Source: a candidate division WOR-3 bacterium (GTDB lineage Bacteria; Hydrothermota; Hydrothermia; Hydrothermales; JAJRUZ01). From it: a stretch of DNA of 64,000 nt. Made by a program: the position numbers and the translations under genes. The stretch lies in contig JBDRZP010000011.1 in NCBI GenBank assembly GCA_039804025.1, positions 1-64,000 of the forward strand. The letters are read 5' to 3'. Under the pieces are notes generated by a model. The model worked only from the letters and a program-made list of their open reading frames with translations. It was not told the origin of the DNA and made no database searches. The stretch's first letter is position 1. Each line of letters opens with the position of its first letter. Below, in pieces: positions 52,190 through 59,480 of the stretch.

Positions 52190-53327
52190 TGCCTAAAAAA
52201 CCATTACCATAATTTCCCCTGAATCTTTTAAAGCTTGATTTTTTTCCCTCTGTTTTTATAACAAAAAGTTTTCCATCAAAACTCACATTAACAATTTCAA
52301 GTAACCCATCACCATCCAGATCCTCAATATAAGGAGTTGCCACAAAAGAATTTGAAAGTTTTACAGGATTAAAAAGCCTTTTACCTTCTCTATTTACAAC
52401 ATAATAATTACCCTCATAATCAAAAATCACTATTTCCTCATATCCATCATTGTCAAAATCAAGGGTACAGGGTGATGAAATTGAGGGACTTTTAATCTTA
52501 AAGGGAAAACATTCAAGAATTTCTCCCCTTATATTGAAAACATAGAGAGCATCAGAAATAACAATTATCTCTTTAAAATTATCACCATCAATATCAGCAA
52601 TACAAGGAGATGAAATCGTAAAACTCTTAAATCTATAAGGAAAATTTTTTAGATAATTACCAGTAAAATCAAGAACATGCAAACTGTTATTTGTAACTAT
52701 AATTTCATTTTTTCCATCAAAATTAATATCATCAATAACTGGACTTGCCCATATATAAAAGGAAAGATCTTTTTTGAATTTTAATTCTATATTATTACCA
52801 TCAAAGTAACCGAGATATAAAAAATTATCCCAGGAACAGAAAACAAAAAAATTTTTACCATTTAACTTAAAAAGAGAGGGAGAAGAAGAAATAAAACCTA
52901 AAGTTTTATATCTAAAAATTTTTTCACTTTTAATTATATAAAGATAAAAATCATCGGAACCAAAAATTATCTCCTCAATACCATCCTTATCTATATCATA
53001 GATAAGTGGGGAAGAAAAAATATCACCTCCTGTTTTCAAAAATTTATAATCTATTTTATTATTCTTTATCCTTAAAGTATAAAAGTTTTTGTTATCAGAA
53101 CCAAAATATAAGAAAATGCTCTCATCTTTTTTTGTTATATAAGGTGTTGAAGCAACTGGACCTGATATTTTCAAAGGAAAGGGGTTTATAAATTTAAAAT
53201 TCAAAGGATCTATAACAAATATACTTTCACTCAAAACTATAATTTCCTTTATTCCATCAGAATTTATATCATATACAATAGGTGAAGATGTAAAACTTTC
53301 CTTAAGATCAATTTTTTTTATAATCAT
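52173..53327 (-). CDS. FG-GAP/VCBS-like beta-propeller repeat protein
   Basis: A 384-aa protein made almost wholly of repeats of about 50 residues with the pattern SSP.(I/L)YDI(N/D).DG..EI(I/V), for example SSPIVYDINSDGIKEIIVLS, SSPLIYDIDKDGIEEIIFGS, ATPYIEDLDGDGLLEIVNVS. The Asp-rich DxDxDG loops are typical calcium-binding FG-GAP/VCBS propeller blades, about seven to eight in number. No signal peptide is seen at the start, which is odd for a family that is usually secreted or surface bound. Overlaps the methyltransferase by 4 nt. Confidence 0.75.
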   Translation of the reverse strand: MIIKKIDLKESFTSSPIVYDINSDGIKEIIVLSESIFVIDPLNFKFINPFPLKISGPVASTPYITKKDESIFLYFGSDNKNFYTLRIKNNKIDYKFLKTGGDIFSSPLIYDIDKDGIEEIIFGSDDFYLYIIKSEKIFRYKTLGFISSSPSLFKLNGKNFFVFCSWDNFLYLGYFDGNNIELKFKKDLSFYIWASPVIDDINFDGKNEIIVTNNSLHVLDFTGNYLKNFPYRFKSFTISSPCIADIDGDNFKEIIVISDALYVFNIRGEILECFPFKIKSPSISSPCTLDFDNDGYEEIVIFDYEGNYYVVNREGKRLFNPVKLSNSFVATPYIEDLDGDGLLEIVNVSFDGKLFVIKTEGKKSSFKRFRGNYGNGFLGNEDKD

Positions 53328-54091
53328 TTTCTCTGAATAACAAAAATAAGTTGTTCACCCATTATGTTAAATGGATATCTTAAAAAAAGGAAATTTTCTA
53401 TTTTAAATAATATTTTTAAAATAAAAGAGGGCAATTTTCTGTGAGGTCTTAAATAGGATGGCGGAACCAAAAATGGGAGTGCAAATATTTTTATCACCCT
53501 GAAATTTTTCTTTAAACATCTTATTACATATTTATAGGAATAATACCTTGCTATACAATCGTATTCTTTTCCATCAACTGTTATCTTTCCATAACCCTTT
53601 AATCTCTTTTTAAAAAAGTTATATTTCCTAATTAGAAAAAAAATAAAATCAAAAAAATAGAACCTATTTATAATAGAGAAAACAAAAATTGAATTTTTCT
53701 TTAAAACTTTACTTAATTTATCAAAAAAGGATTCAAGTTCATAAAGACAATTTAAAACGCCAAAGGAAGAGTAAGCACCATCAAATTTTTTCCTCAGAAG
53801 GTCAATATCTTCGGCTTTCATATTTATTAAATAAACTTTTCCATTTTTTATTTTTTCCTTCGCCCTTTTTAACATTCCTATACTTAAATCAAGGGCTAAA
53901 ATTTTCTTTACCCTTTTTACCATAAACTCTGTATCTGTTCCTGTTCCACAACCAATTTCAAGTAAAAAATTCTTATCCTTTAAATAATTTTCCAAAATTA
54001 AAAAATTTATCCTTCTGAAATTTAAATCAAAGTCTTTCTTTTTTTCATCATAGATTTCTGAATAAAAGTCCCAAAAATCTTTTTCCTTCAA
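53324..54091 (-). CDS. Class I SAM-dependent methyltransferase
   Basis: A 255-aa protein with motif I LLEIGCGTGTDTEFMVK near residue 42, ILALDLSIGMLKRAKEKI (motif II) and FDGAYSSFGVLNCLYELESF (motif IV-like). The C-terminal half is basic and aromatic with a hydrophobic patch, as in small-molecule or lipid methyltransferases (YRYPFNIMGEQLIFV-like LRYPFNIMGEQL). The substrate is unknown. It lies between the nucleotidyltransferase and FG-GAP genes in a compact minus-strand operon. Confidence 0.82.
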   Translation of the reverse strand: MKEKDFWDFYSEIYDEKKKDFDLNFRRINFLILENYLKDKNFLLEIGCGTGTDTEFMVKRVKKILALDLSIGMLKRAKEKIKNGKVYLINMKAEDIDLLRKKFDGAYSSFGVLNCLYELESFFDKLSKVLKKNSIFVFSIINRFYFFDFIFFLIRKYNFFKKRLKGYGKITVDGKEYDCIARYYSYKYVIRCLKKNFRVIKIFALPFLVPPSYLRPHRKLPSFILKILFKIENFLFLRYPFNIMGEQLIFVIQRK

Positions 54092-54092
54092 T

Positions 54093-54986
54093 TCAGCTCA
54101 AATTCAATTTTTTTATTCTTCTTTCAAATTCCTTTTCTATTATAGTAATTGTATCTCTCGGATGTATTTTGGCAGAATTTTCATTTATACCTTTTACAAT
54201 TATATCCCTTATATTATCTTTATATTTTTTTTCAAAATAATTTTTGGTTAAACTTAAAAACTTTTTTTCCAATTTATCAAAAATTCCGTAGGAAAAAATT
54301 TTTTCAAGAAAATATTTTAATTTTAAAAAAAGAGGAGGATAAGATTTATTTCCATTTCTTTTAAAATTTGGTAAATAAGTATTTATCCAACTATTACTTT
54401 CAAGAAACAAATCATAGTAAAAAGTATTGTAAACAGGGAGGAGGCTTGCAATTTCTACTGCATAAAAAATGTTTTTTTCTTTGATCTCTAAATCTTTATC
54501 TGAAATTATATAATTAGGACATAAATATTTATAGGAATTAAAAAGAAAAAACCTTTTAAAGGCAACAAGAAAGAATCTCAAAAAAAATACCCTTTTACTT
54601 CTTGCAATTATAAAGTAATCTATATCACTCTTTTTACCCGCAACTCCCTTTGAAATGTCACCGGAAATCATAATAGCCCTGACAAAAGGAAAAGAAGATA
54701 CTATCCTTATTAAAAGCTTCCCCCTTTTAAGAAGAGTTTTAGCCCTTTTTTCACCAAATTTTCTTATTTTTACTATACTTTCTCTGCCCTTTAGATAAAT
54801 ATAACCATCTTTACTTTGAATAAGACCTTCTTTTAAAAGTTCATTAAGTTTTTTTTCAAATTCTTTTTTTTCTATCTTTATATCAAAAAGAAAATTGTAA
54901 AGTTCTTCCTCTTTTAAAGGAAATTTAAAAATATCAAAATAGCAAAGAGTTTTTAATATTGATTTCTCAATAGAACTTCCACTCAT
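54093..54986 (-). CDS. Winged-helix plus nucleotidyltransferase-domain protein
   Basis: A 297-aa protein. An N-terminal winged-helix-like part (residues 5-70: KTLCYFDIFKFPLKEEELYNFL... KKLNELLKEGLIQSKDGYIYLK) precedes a minimal nucleotidyltransferase motif (MISGDISKGVAGKKSDIDYFIIARS; the GxS/GDIxKG and DxD pair near residues 107-124) and a basic C-terminal half. I recall similar proteins beside B12-radical SAM genes in Bacteroidetes, but with no assigned function. The substrate is unknown. Overlaps the radical SAM gene by 4 nt. Confidence 0.72.
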   Translation of the reverse strand: MSGSSIEKSILKTLCYFDIFKFPLKEEELYNFLFDIKIEKKEFEKKLNELLKEGLIQSKDGYIYLKGRESIVKIRKFGEKRAKTLLKRGKLLIRIVSSFPFVRAIMISGDISKGVAGKKSDIDYFIIARSKRVFFLRFFLVAFKRFFLFNSYKYLCPNYIISDKDLEIKEKNIFYAVEIASLLPVYNTFYYDLFLESNSWINTYLPNFKRNGNKSYPPLFLKLKYFLEKIFSYGIFDKLEKKFLSLTKNYFEKKYKDNIRDIIVKGINENSAKIHPRDTITIIEKEFERRIKKLNLS

Positions 54987-56467
54987 CTTCCAAAAGCAGG
55001 AATAAATTTTATCTTGTTTAGAAAGGGAAATTTTGAAAGGAGAAATCCCAAAAAATTTACAATAATCCTTATAACTATAAGTTCTATTTTGTTTTTAAAA
55101 TAAAGCCTTTTAAAACTTTTTTCTCTTAAGAATTTCTCATCCTTCCACTCTCTATAAAAAAGTCTTATAACCCACCTGTAAAAAGTTGTATTAAATTTTT
55201 CCCTTTTAAAAAGAAGTCTATTTTCTGCTGTATAATCCCAATCCATAAGATAATTGAACTCATCAAAGTGGAGCCTATTTCTTACATTTTCATAAAACTC
55301 TGTGCCCGGAAGTGGATAAGCAACTGTTACACTGAATTCATCAGGTAAAGTATCCCTTAAAAGTTTTATTGATTTTTTTATATCCTCAAAATCCTCTCCC
55401 GGATAACCCAACATCATAAAAAAGTGAGTTTTAACTCTGTATTTTTTACATAATTCCGAAGCCCTATATATATCTTCAACTTTTGTTCCTTTTTTCATAG
55501 AGTCAAGAACTTTTTGGGAGCCAGATTCTGCACCGAAATAAATCTTTATCATTTTTAAATCCTTAAGTGCTTTCATTAACTCTTCATCAATAAGGTCAAC
55601 TCTCGAAAGACATTCAAAAGGAATTGCTGCATCCCTTTTTAAAACCTCATCTCTCCACTTAAAAACAAAATCTCTTTTTATACCTGTTATATCATCAACC
55701 ACTCTCAAAAAATCAGGATTATATTTATCTTTTATAAGCTTCATTTCTTCTGCTACATTTTCAGGACTTCTTATTCTCAATTTTCTCCCAAATACAGATT
55801 TCTGACACCACTTACAACCATATGGACAGCCCCTTGAATTAATTATAGAAAGAGAAAAAACACCGTGTTTTTTTCTCCACATTCTTTCATAGGGTTCAAA
55901 ATCAACAAGTTCCCTCGCTGGAAAGGGAATTGAATCAAGATCCTCTACAAGTTTTCTTTCACCTGTAAAAAAAACTTTATCATCTTTTCTTATATAAATT
56001 CCCTCAATATCCCTTATATCTTCCTTATAATCTCCCTTCTTAAAAAAATGATTCATAAGTTCACAGATAGTAATTTCACCTTCACCTTTTACAACCACAT
56101 CAACAGGAAAATCACCTCCATCTTTATAAAGCAGATATCTTTCCGGAATAGCTGAAGGGTCAGGACCACCAAGAATAACCTTTGCTCCATAATTTTTTGC
56201 AATCTGAGCTATAATCAGGGAATTTCTTCTCACTGTCATCAATGCCTGAATACCCACAAATTCGGGTTTATTTCTTTTAACAAATTCCTCAAAATCAATA
56301 TAATCCTCTTTAAAAGCACAATCAAAAATTTCTACATCATAACCTTCTTTAATCAAACTTGAAGCAATATATAAAAGTCCAAGTGGAAAATAGGGAGCCT
56401 GAATCCTTTGCTCCACTGGGTCCTTCTTTATAAATAAAGCATGAACTAAAACAATTTTATTTTTCAT
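54983..56467 (-). CDS. B12-binding radical SAM protein
   Basis: A 494-aa enzyme with an N-terminal cobalamin-binding domain (YFPLGLLYIASSLIKEGYDVEIFD; VVKGEGEITICELM) and a radical SAM core, SRGCPYGCKWCQKS with the CxxxCxxC cluster near residue 206. It continues with FLRVVDDITGIKRDF, IYFGAESGSQKVLD and HFFMMLGYPGEDFEDI. Members methylate unactivated carbons or rearrange lipids and natural products (BchE/HpnP-like group). The substrate is not readable. It overlaps the DoxX gene by 4 nt. Confidence 0.9.
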   Translation of the reverse strand: MKNKIVLVHALFIKKDPVEQRIQAPYFPLGLLYIASSLIKEGYDVEIFDCAFKEDYIDFEEFVKRNKPEFVGIQALMTVRRNSLIIAQIAKNYGAKVILGGPDPSAIPERYLLYKDGGDFPVDVVVKGEGEITICELMNHFFKKGDYKEDIRDIEGIYIRKDDKVFFTGERKLVEDLDSIPFPARELVDFEPYERMWRKKHGVFSLSIINSRGCPYGCKWCQKSVFGRKLRIRSPENVAEEMKLIKDKYNPDFLRVVDDITGIKRDFVFKWRDEVLKRDAAIPFECLSRVDLIDEELMKALKDLKMIKIYFGAESGSQKVLDSMKKGTKVEDIYRASELCKKYRVKTHFFMMLGYPGEDFEDIKKSIKLLRDTLPDEFSVTVAYPLPGTEFYENVRNRLHFDEFNYLMDWDYTAENRLLFKREKFNTTFYRWVIRLFYREWKDEKFLREKSFKRLYFKNKIELIVIRIIVNFLGFLLSKFPFLNKIKFIPAFGR

Positions 56468-56889
56468 AGTCTATTTGTAAAAAAGGATTTAAACTTCCTT
56501 TCCAAAGAAAAACTATCAGAACCTTTTAAAAAAATAAAAAGAATAACAATAAAATTCTCTATTGCATGAGAAGCACCAAGTAAACTATCTCCTCTTCCAA
56601 AATGATAAAAAATTGCAACAATCATCGTAAGTGCAATAAAAAAAGAGGCTGGTCTTATAAATAAACCGAGCATTAAAAGTAAACCACCTAAAAATTCAGA
56701 AATAGAAGCCATAAAACCAAAAAAGGTTGGGAATACATTTATACCAATATAACCTGTTGCTTTCCCAATTTTAGCCCAAGTTTCAGGACCACCCTTTATC
56801 TTGGGCAAACCATGAACAAAAAAATACATAAAGCCAAATAAAAATCTCAAAAGAAAAAAATATAAATCATCCTTTATTTTATTTCCCAT
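56464..56889 (-). CDS. DoxX-family membrane protein
   Basis: A 141-aa four-helix membrane protein of the DoxX type: LLRFLFGFMYFFVHGLPKI near the start, FFGFMASISEFLGGLLLMLGLF and PASFFIALTMIVAIFYHFGRGD. Such proteins are often linked to redox or oxidative-stress functions. It sits between a His-rich four-helix protein and the radical SAM enzyme. Confidence 0.82.
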   Translation of the reverse strand: MGNKIKDDLYFFLLRFLFGFMYFFVHGLPKIKGGPETWAKIGKATGYIGINVFPTFFGFMASISEFLGGLLLMLGLFIRPASFFIALTMIVAIFYHFGRGDSLLGASHAIENFIVILFIFLKGSDSFSLERKFKSFFTNRL

Positions 56890-56903
56890 AATCTAATTTT
56901 TTA

Positions 56904-57434
56904 TTACCAGATAATTGTCCCCACTGATAAAAGGATTACACCGAATGATAAAAGCATCAAATTTCTATGCGTATAATAAAGGTTATAATCAGGTTTTGTC
57001 CTTGCAGAATAAGCCATATAAGCACCGTACCCCATCAAAGAAGCCGAAGTTAAAGACAAAATCATATGGATAGTCCTTTTCTTTCTTCCCTCTTTTTTAT
57101 TAATCAATTTAAAGTAGCTATAAGAACCTGTTAAACCATTAGTTAAATAAAGGCTGAAAGTTAAGTATCCGAAAACCTTATGCGTATACCTTAAACCCTG
57201 TGGTGGTAATTTACCTTCATTATAGTATCCATATAGAATTGTTGCCCCGAGGGCAGCATTTGTTAAACCTGATATAAGAGCAGTATAACCTGTAATTCTG
57301 TGTAATTTCAGAAGAAAGAAATCCTCTTTGAAAGTATCAGTTTTTTTTTCTTTAAGGTATTCTTTTGAAATATCCTGAGCAGATAGATATCCAAAAATTA
57401 AAAAAACTAAAACTATTTTTTTATTAAATAACAT
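56904..57434 (-). CDS. Four-helix membrane protein with paired histidines (b-type-cytochrome-like)
   Basis: A 176-aa secreted/membrane protein: signal peptide (to about residue 19, ending SAQ), then four hydrophobic helices, each with a histidine near its start (LHRITGYTALISG, THKVFGYLTFSL, IHMILSLTSASL, THRNLMLLSFG). Four helices with paired His resemble small cytochrome b561-like haem proteins; haem binding is inference. The start is set at 57434 and not at the TTG at 57449, because AGGAGG lies 6 nt before this ATG, inside the longer frame. The YceI-like gene two genes upstream supports a redox/quinone context. Confidence 0.7.
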   Translation of the reverse strand: MLFNKKIVLVFLIFGYLSAQDISKEYLKEKKTDTFKEDFFLLKLHRITGYTALISGLTNAALGATILYGYYNEGKLPPQGLRYTHKVFGYLTFSLYLTNGLTGSYSYFKLINKKEGRKKRTIHMILSLTSASLMGYGAYMAYSARTKPDYNLYYTHRNLMLLSFGVILLSVGTIIW

Positions 57435-57445
57435 TTTATTCCTCC

Positions 57446-57655
57446 TCAAAAAAAAACTTCAAATTCATAAATTTTTTCTTTTCCATTTATTTTTAAAATA
57501 AGGGGAAGTAATATTTCACCTACATTTTCCTGATATTCCTTTATAGTGTGCATTATTAATCCAAAAGTTAATACGTATGCTTCAAATTCAAAATTTCCAC
57601 TTAAAACTAAAAGCCTATAACTCAAAAGTATAAAGAGTAAATATTTAGGTAACAT
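57446..57655 (-). CDS. 69-aa YceI-like mini protein
   Basis: A short frame with a signal-peptide-like start (LLFILLSYRLLVLSG). The following part, VLTFGLIMHTIKEYQENVGEI, mirrors the segment FFGMMTHTIEGRNDSIKGEF of the next-door YceI protein, and the last part, ILKINGKEKIYEFEV, mirrors its KLTVKGVSKVYDLNV. It looks like a YceI copy with the central strands deleted. Whether it folds or is a decaying duplicate is unclear. It sits between the YceI gene (1-nt gap) and the membrane protein. Confidence 0.5.
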   Translation of the reverse strand: MLPKYLLFILLSYRLLVLSGNFEFEAYVLTFGLIMHTIKEYQENVGEILLPLILKINGKEKIYEFEVFF

Positions 57656-57656
57656 T

Positions 57657-58241
57657 TTATCTTATAACCTTTATTTTAACTATACCTGAAAGAAATATTT
57701 CATCAGGAGCATAGGTTATAACCCTTCCAAAAGCTCCAAGACCTTTTATTTCCGGAGGCCTTATACCGAAATCAGTAAATTTTGACTTTATTTCTGTTTT
57801 TAAAAGATAGGAATTTTCTCTTTCTTTTTCGTATAAGACATTTAAATCATAAACCTTTGAAACTCCCTTTACAGTTAATTTACCTTTTATAAAAAAATTG
57901 CCTTTATTTTTCATAATAGCTTCCTTAACCTTAACTGTATCAAGTCCAAGAGGCTCAAAAATTATTTCTTTAAATTTTTGGGATTCAAGGATAAAAGAGA
58001 CATCTTTATCTCTCCTTGAATTTCCTGACACAAAATAAGAGGATTTTATAATAATCTTACCTTCAATTTTGTCACCATCTTTAATAAATTCCCCCTTTAT
58101 ACTATCATTTCTCCCTTCAATTGTATGGGTCATCATTCCAAAAAAAGCCTTGGCATCAACTCTGTATTTAACAAAACCTTCCTCAATAAAAAACTTAGAG
58201 GGTAATTGAATAAATAAATATAAGATTAAAAAATTATTCAT
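57657..58241 (-). CDS. YceI-family periplasmic protein
   Basis: A 194-aa lipocalin-like protein of the YceI family, which binds isoprenoid or amide lipids in the periplasm. After a signal peptide it has the classic order: FVKYRVDAKAFFGMMTHTIEG, GKIIIKSSYFVSGNSRRDKDV, FKEIIFEPLG, KGKLTVKGVSKVYDL and KSKFTDFGIRPPEI. It is the first gene of a nine-gene minus-strand cluster with a proper ribosome binding site (AAAGGAGAAAC) just upstream. YceI genes often travel with cytochrome b561-like genes, as appears here. Confidence 0.85.
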   Translation of the reverse strand: MNNFLILYLFIQLPSKFFIEEGFVKYRVDAKAFFGMMTHTIEGRNDSIKGEFIKDGDKIEGKIIIKSSYFVSGNSRRDKDVSFILESQKFKEIIFEPLGLDTVKVKEAIMKNKGNFFIKGKLTVKGVSKVYDLNVLYEKERENSYLLKTEIKSKFTDFGIRPPEIKGLGAFGRVITYAPDEIFLSGIVKIKVIR

Positions 58242-58633
58242 AGTTTCTCCTTTCCCTTTTTCTCATGTGTAAAAATTTAAAATGAAAAAAATAAAAATAA
58301 ATAAAAAAATGAATAGCATATTAAATTATAAATTAAAAAAAATTAAAATTTCAAGTTTTTGTAGAATACCATAACATTTTAGACTGATAAGGATTATTAA
58401 TATATGTTTTTAAAAAATAATCAAGGAGAGAAAAATTATTTAAAGATTTATGATGTTTTTTAGTATTACAAAAGAAAAGGTAATTAATTAACTCAATATT
58501 GAATTTTTCTGGATCAATAAGTTACAAGGAGTGCCTACTACAAAATGTTCCTGTATGATCCTCTTTAAATCTTTCAACATAGGCATTTTCTCATAAAATC
58601 CTTTATATTTCACCTTAATTTTCCTCTCTATCA
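58242..58633 (-). mobile_element. Gap with relic copy 3 of the IS 3' end (about 58360-58587)
   Basis: No intact gene. On the minus strand 58587 to 58360 reads NAYVERFK in one frame, then IIQEHFVVGTPCNL in the next after a one-base shift. That composite is like the NAYVERF..IxxEF tail of an rve/DDE transposase. The copy ends at TGTAGAATACCATAACA (58360-58376), the probable terminal repeat. About 90 bp of unrelated A+T-rich DNA splits this copy relative to copy 1. The remainder (58242-58359 and 58588-58633) is A+T-rich with nothing recognised. Confidence 0.6.
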
Positions 58634-59131
58634 TTATTTAATAAATTTTAGAAAGGTAAAAAATATTAGGGTCATAACACTTATTTGTCCTACCCAGAAT
58701 ATAAACATCCATTTTATTATGTTCGCATAACTCCTTGAAAATTCAACTCTTAATTTTCCTGTTTCCTCAGTTATCCTTTTATCAAGTCTTGCAGTTTCTT
58801 CAGTTATCCTTTTATCAAGTCTTGCAATATCTTCAGACCTTAATTTGTTAATCTCTTCAGTTATTCTTTTGTCAAGTTTTGCACTTTCTTCAGTTATCCT
58901 TTTATCAAGTCTTGCAATATCTTCAGACCTTAATTTGTTAATCTCTTCAGTTATTCTTTTATCAATCTTTGCTGTTTCTTCAGCAAGTCTCCTTTCATAT
59001 TTTTCAGTCTGTAACTCAATTAAATCAATTTTCAGTTTTTCATTAGAGGCATTTAAAAGTTCAATTAATGCATCAACACCATCCTCCCCAAGTTTCTCCC
59101 TTAATACCTTTGGAATAGTTATTATTTTCAT
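58634..59131 (-). CDS. Coiled-coil protein with tandem repeats and C-terminal membrane helix
   Basis: A 165-aa protein. The N-terminal IPKVLREKLGEDGVDALIELLNASNEK resembles the start of DUF1640-like small proteins common in hot-spring bacteria. Then comes a long coiled coil of near-identical units (LDKRITEE, INKLRSEDIAR). At DNA level a unit of 90 bp is repeated in direct tandem (58801- and 58891-). The end is one membrane helix (WMFIFWVGQISVMTLIFF). The promoter is TTGAGT-17-TATAAT, 7 nt before the ATG (leaderless). IS relics flank it on both sides. The function is unknown. Confidence 0.72.
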   Translation of the reverse strand: MKIITIPKVLREKLGEDGVDALIELLNASNEKLKIDLIELQTEKYERRLAEETAKIDKRITEEINKLRSEDIARLDKRITEESAKLDKRITEEINKLRSEDIARLDKRITEETARLDKRITEETGKLRVEFSRSYANIIKWMFIFWVGQISVMTLIFFTFLKFIK

Positions 59132-59171
59132 AATTTAAATTATAAAGAAAAGATACGAAAAACTCAAATAT

Positions 59172-59250
59172 CTGTAGAATACAATAACAATATTGAATTT
59201 TTGGTTTAATTTACTGTATGATCCTTTTTAAATCTTTCAACATAGGCATT
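59172..59250 (-). mobile_element. Relic copy 4 of the IS 3' end, internally deleted
   Basis: On the minus strand 59250 to 59218 repeats the transposase-tail segment (AATGCCTATGTTGAAAG...), then jumps after ATACAG to the region just before the terminal repeat (TGTAGAATACAATAAC at 59172). The central 40-odd bp present in copies 1-3 are missing. The extra base that shifts the NAYVERF frame is also present here, as in copy 3. Confidence 0.55.
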
Positions 59251-59261
59251 ATTATATCTCT

Positions 59262-59468
59262 TTAAAATTTTTCAACCACATACCCAAGCAACTCAATTTC
59301 CTTTTTAATTTCAATAAGCTTTTCTTTATTTTCAAGTAAAAATTCTGCTTCATTTTTTTCAAGGGATACATTTATTTCCTTTGCTCCCATTCTTTCGAGG
59401 ACTTTTGTTATACTTCTCACACATCCCTGACAGGTCATTCCCTCAATTTTTATCTTAATTTTTTCCAT
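59262..59468 (-). CDS. Heavy-metal-associated (HMA) domain protein, CopZ-like
   Basis: A 68-aa protein that is a single HMA domain: IKIEGMTCQGCVRSITKVLERM with metal-binding Cys13 and Cys16, then the usual beta-alpha-beta pattern. Copper(I) or zinc chaperoning is the family role. It follows the glmL-like gene with a 12-nt gap and a good ribosome binding site (AAGGAGG). No copper ATPase is in the window. Confidence 0.9.
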   Translation of the reverse strand: MEKIKIKIEGMTCQGCVRSITKVLERMGAKEINVSLEKNEAEFLLENKEKLIEIKKEIELLGYVVEKF

Positions 59469-59480
59469 TTTAAAACCTCC

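Noticed and set aside
58781-58990. Regularly spaced repeats that could suggest a CRISPR array
   Set aside because: The repeats are in frame within a coiled-coil gene with a 90-bp period and no unique spacers, so it is protein repetition.
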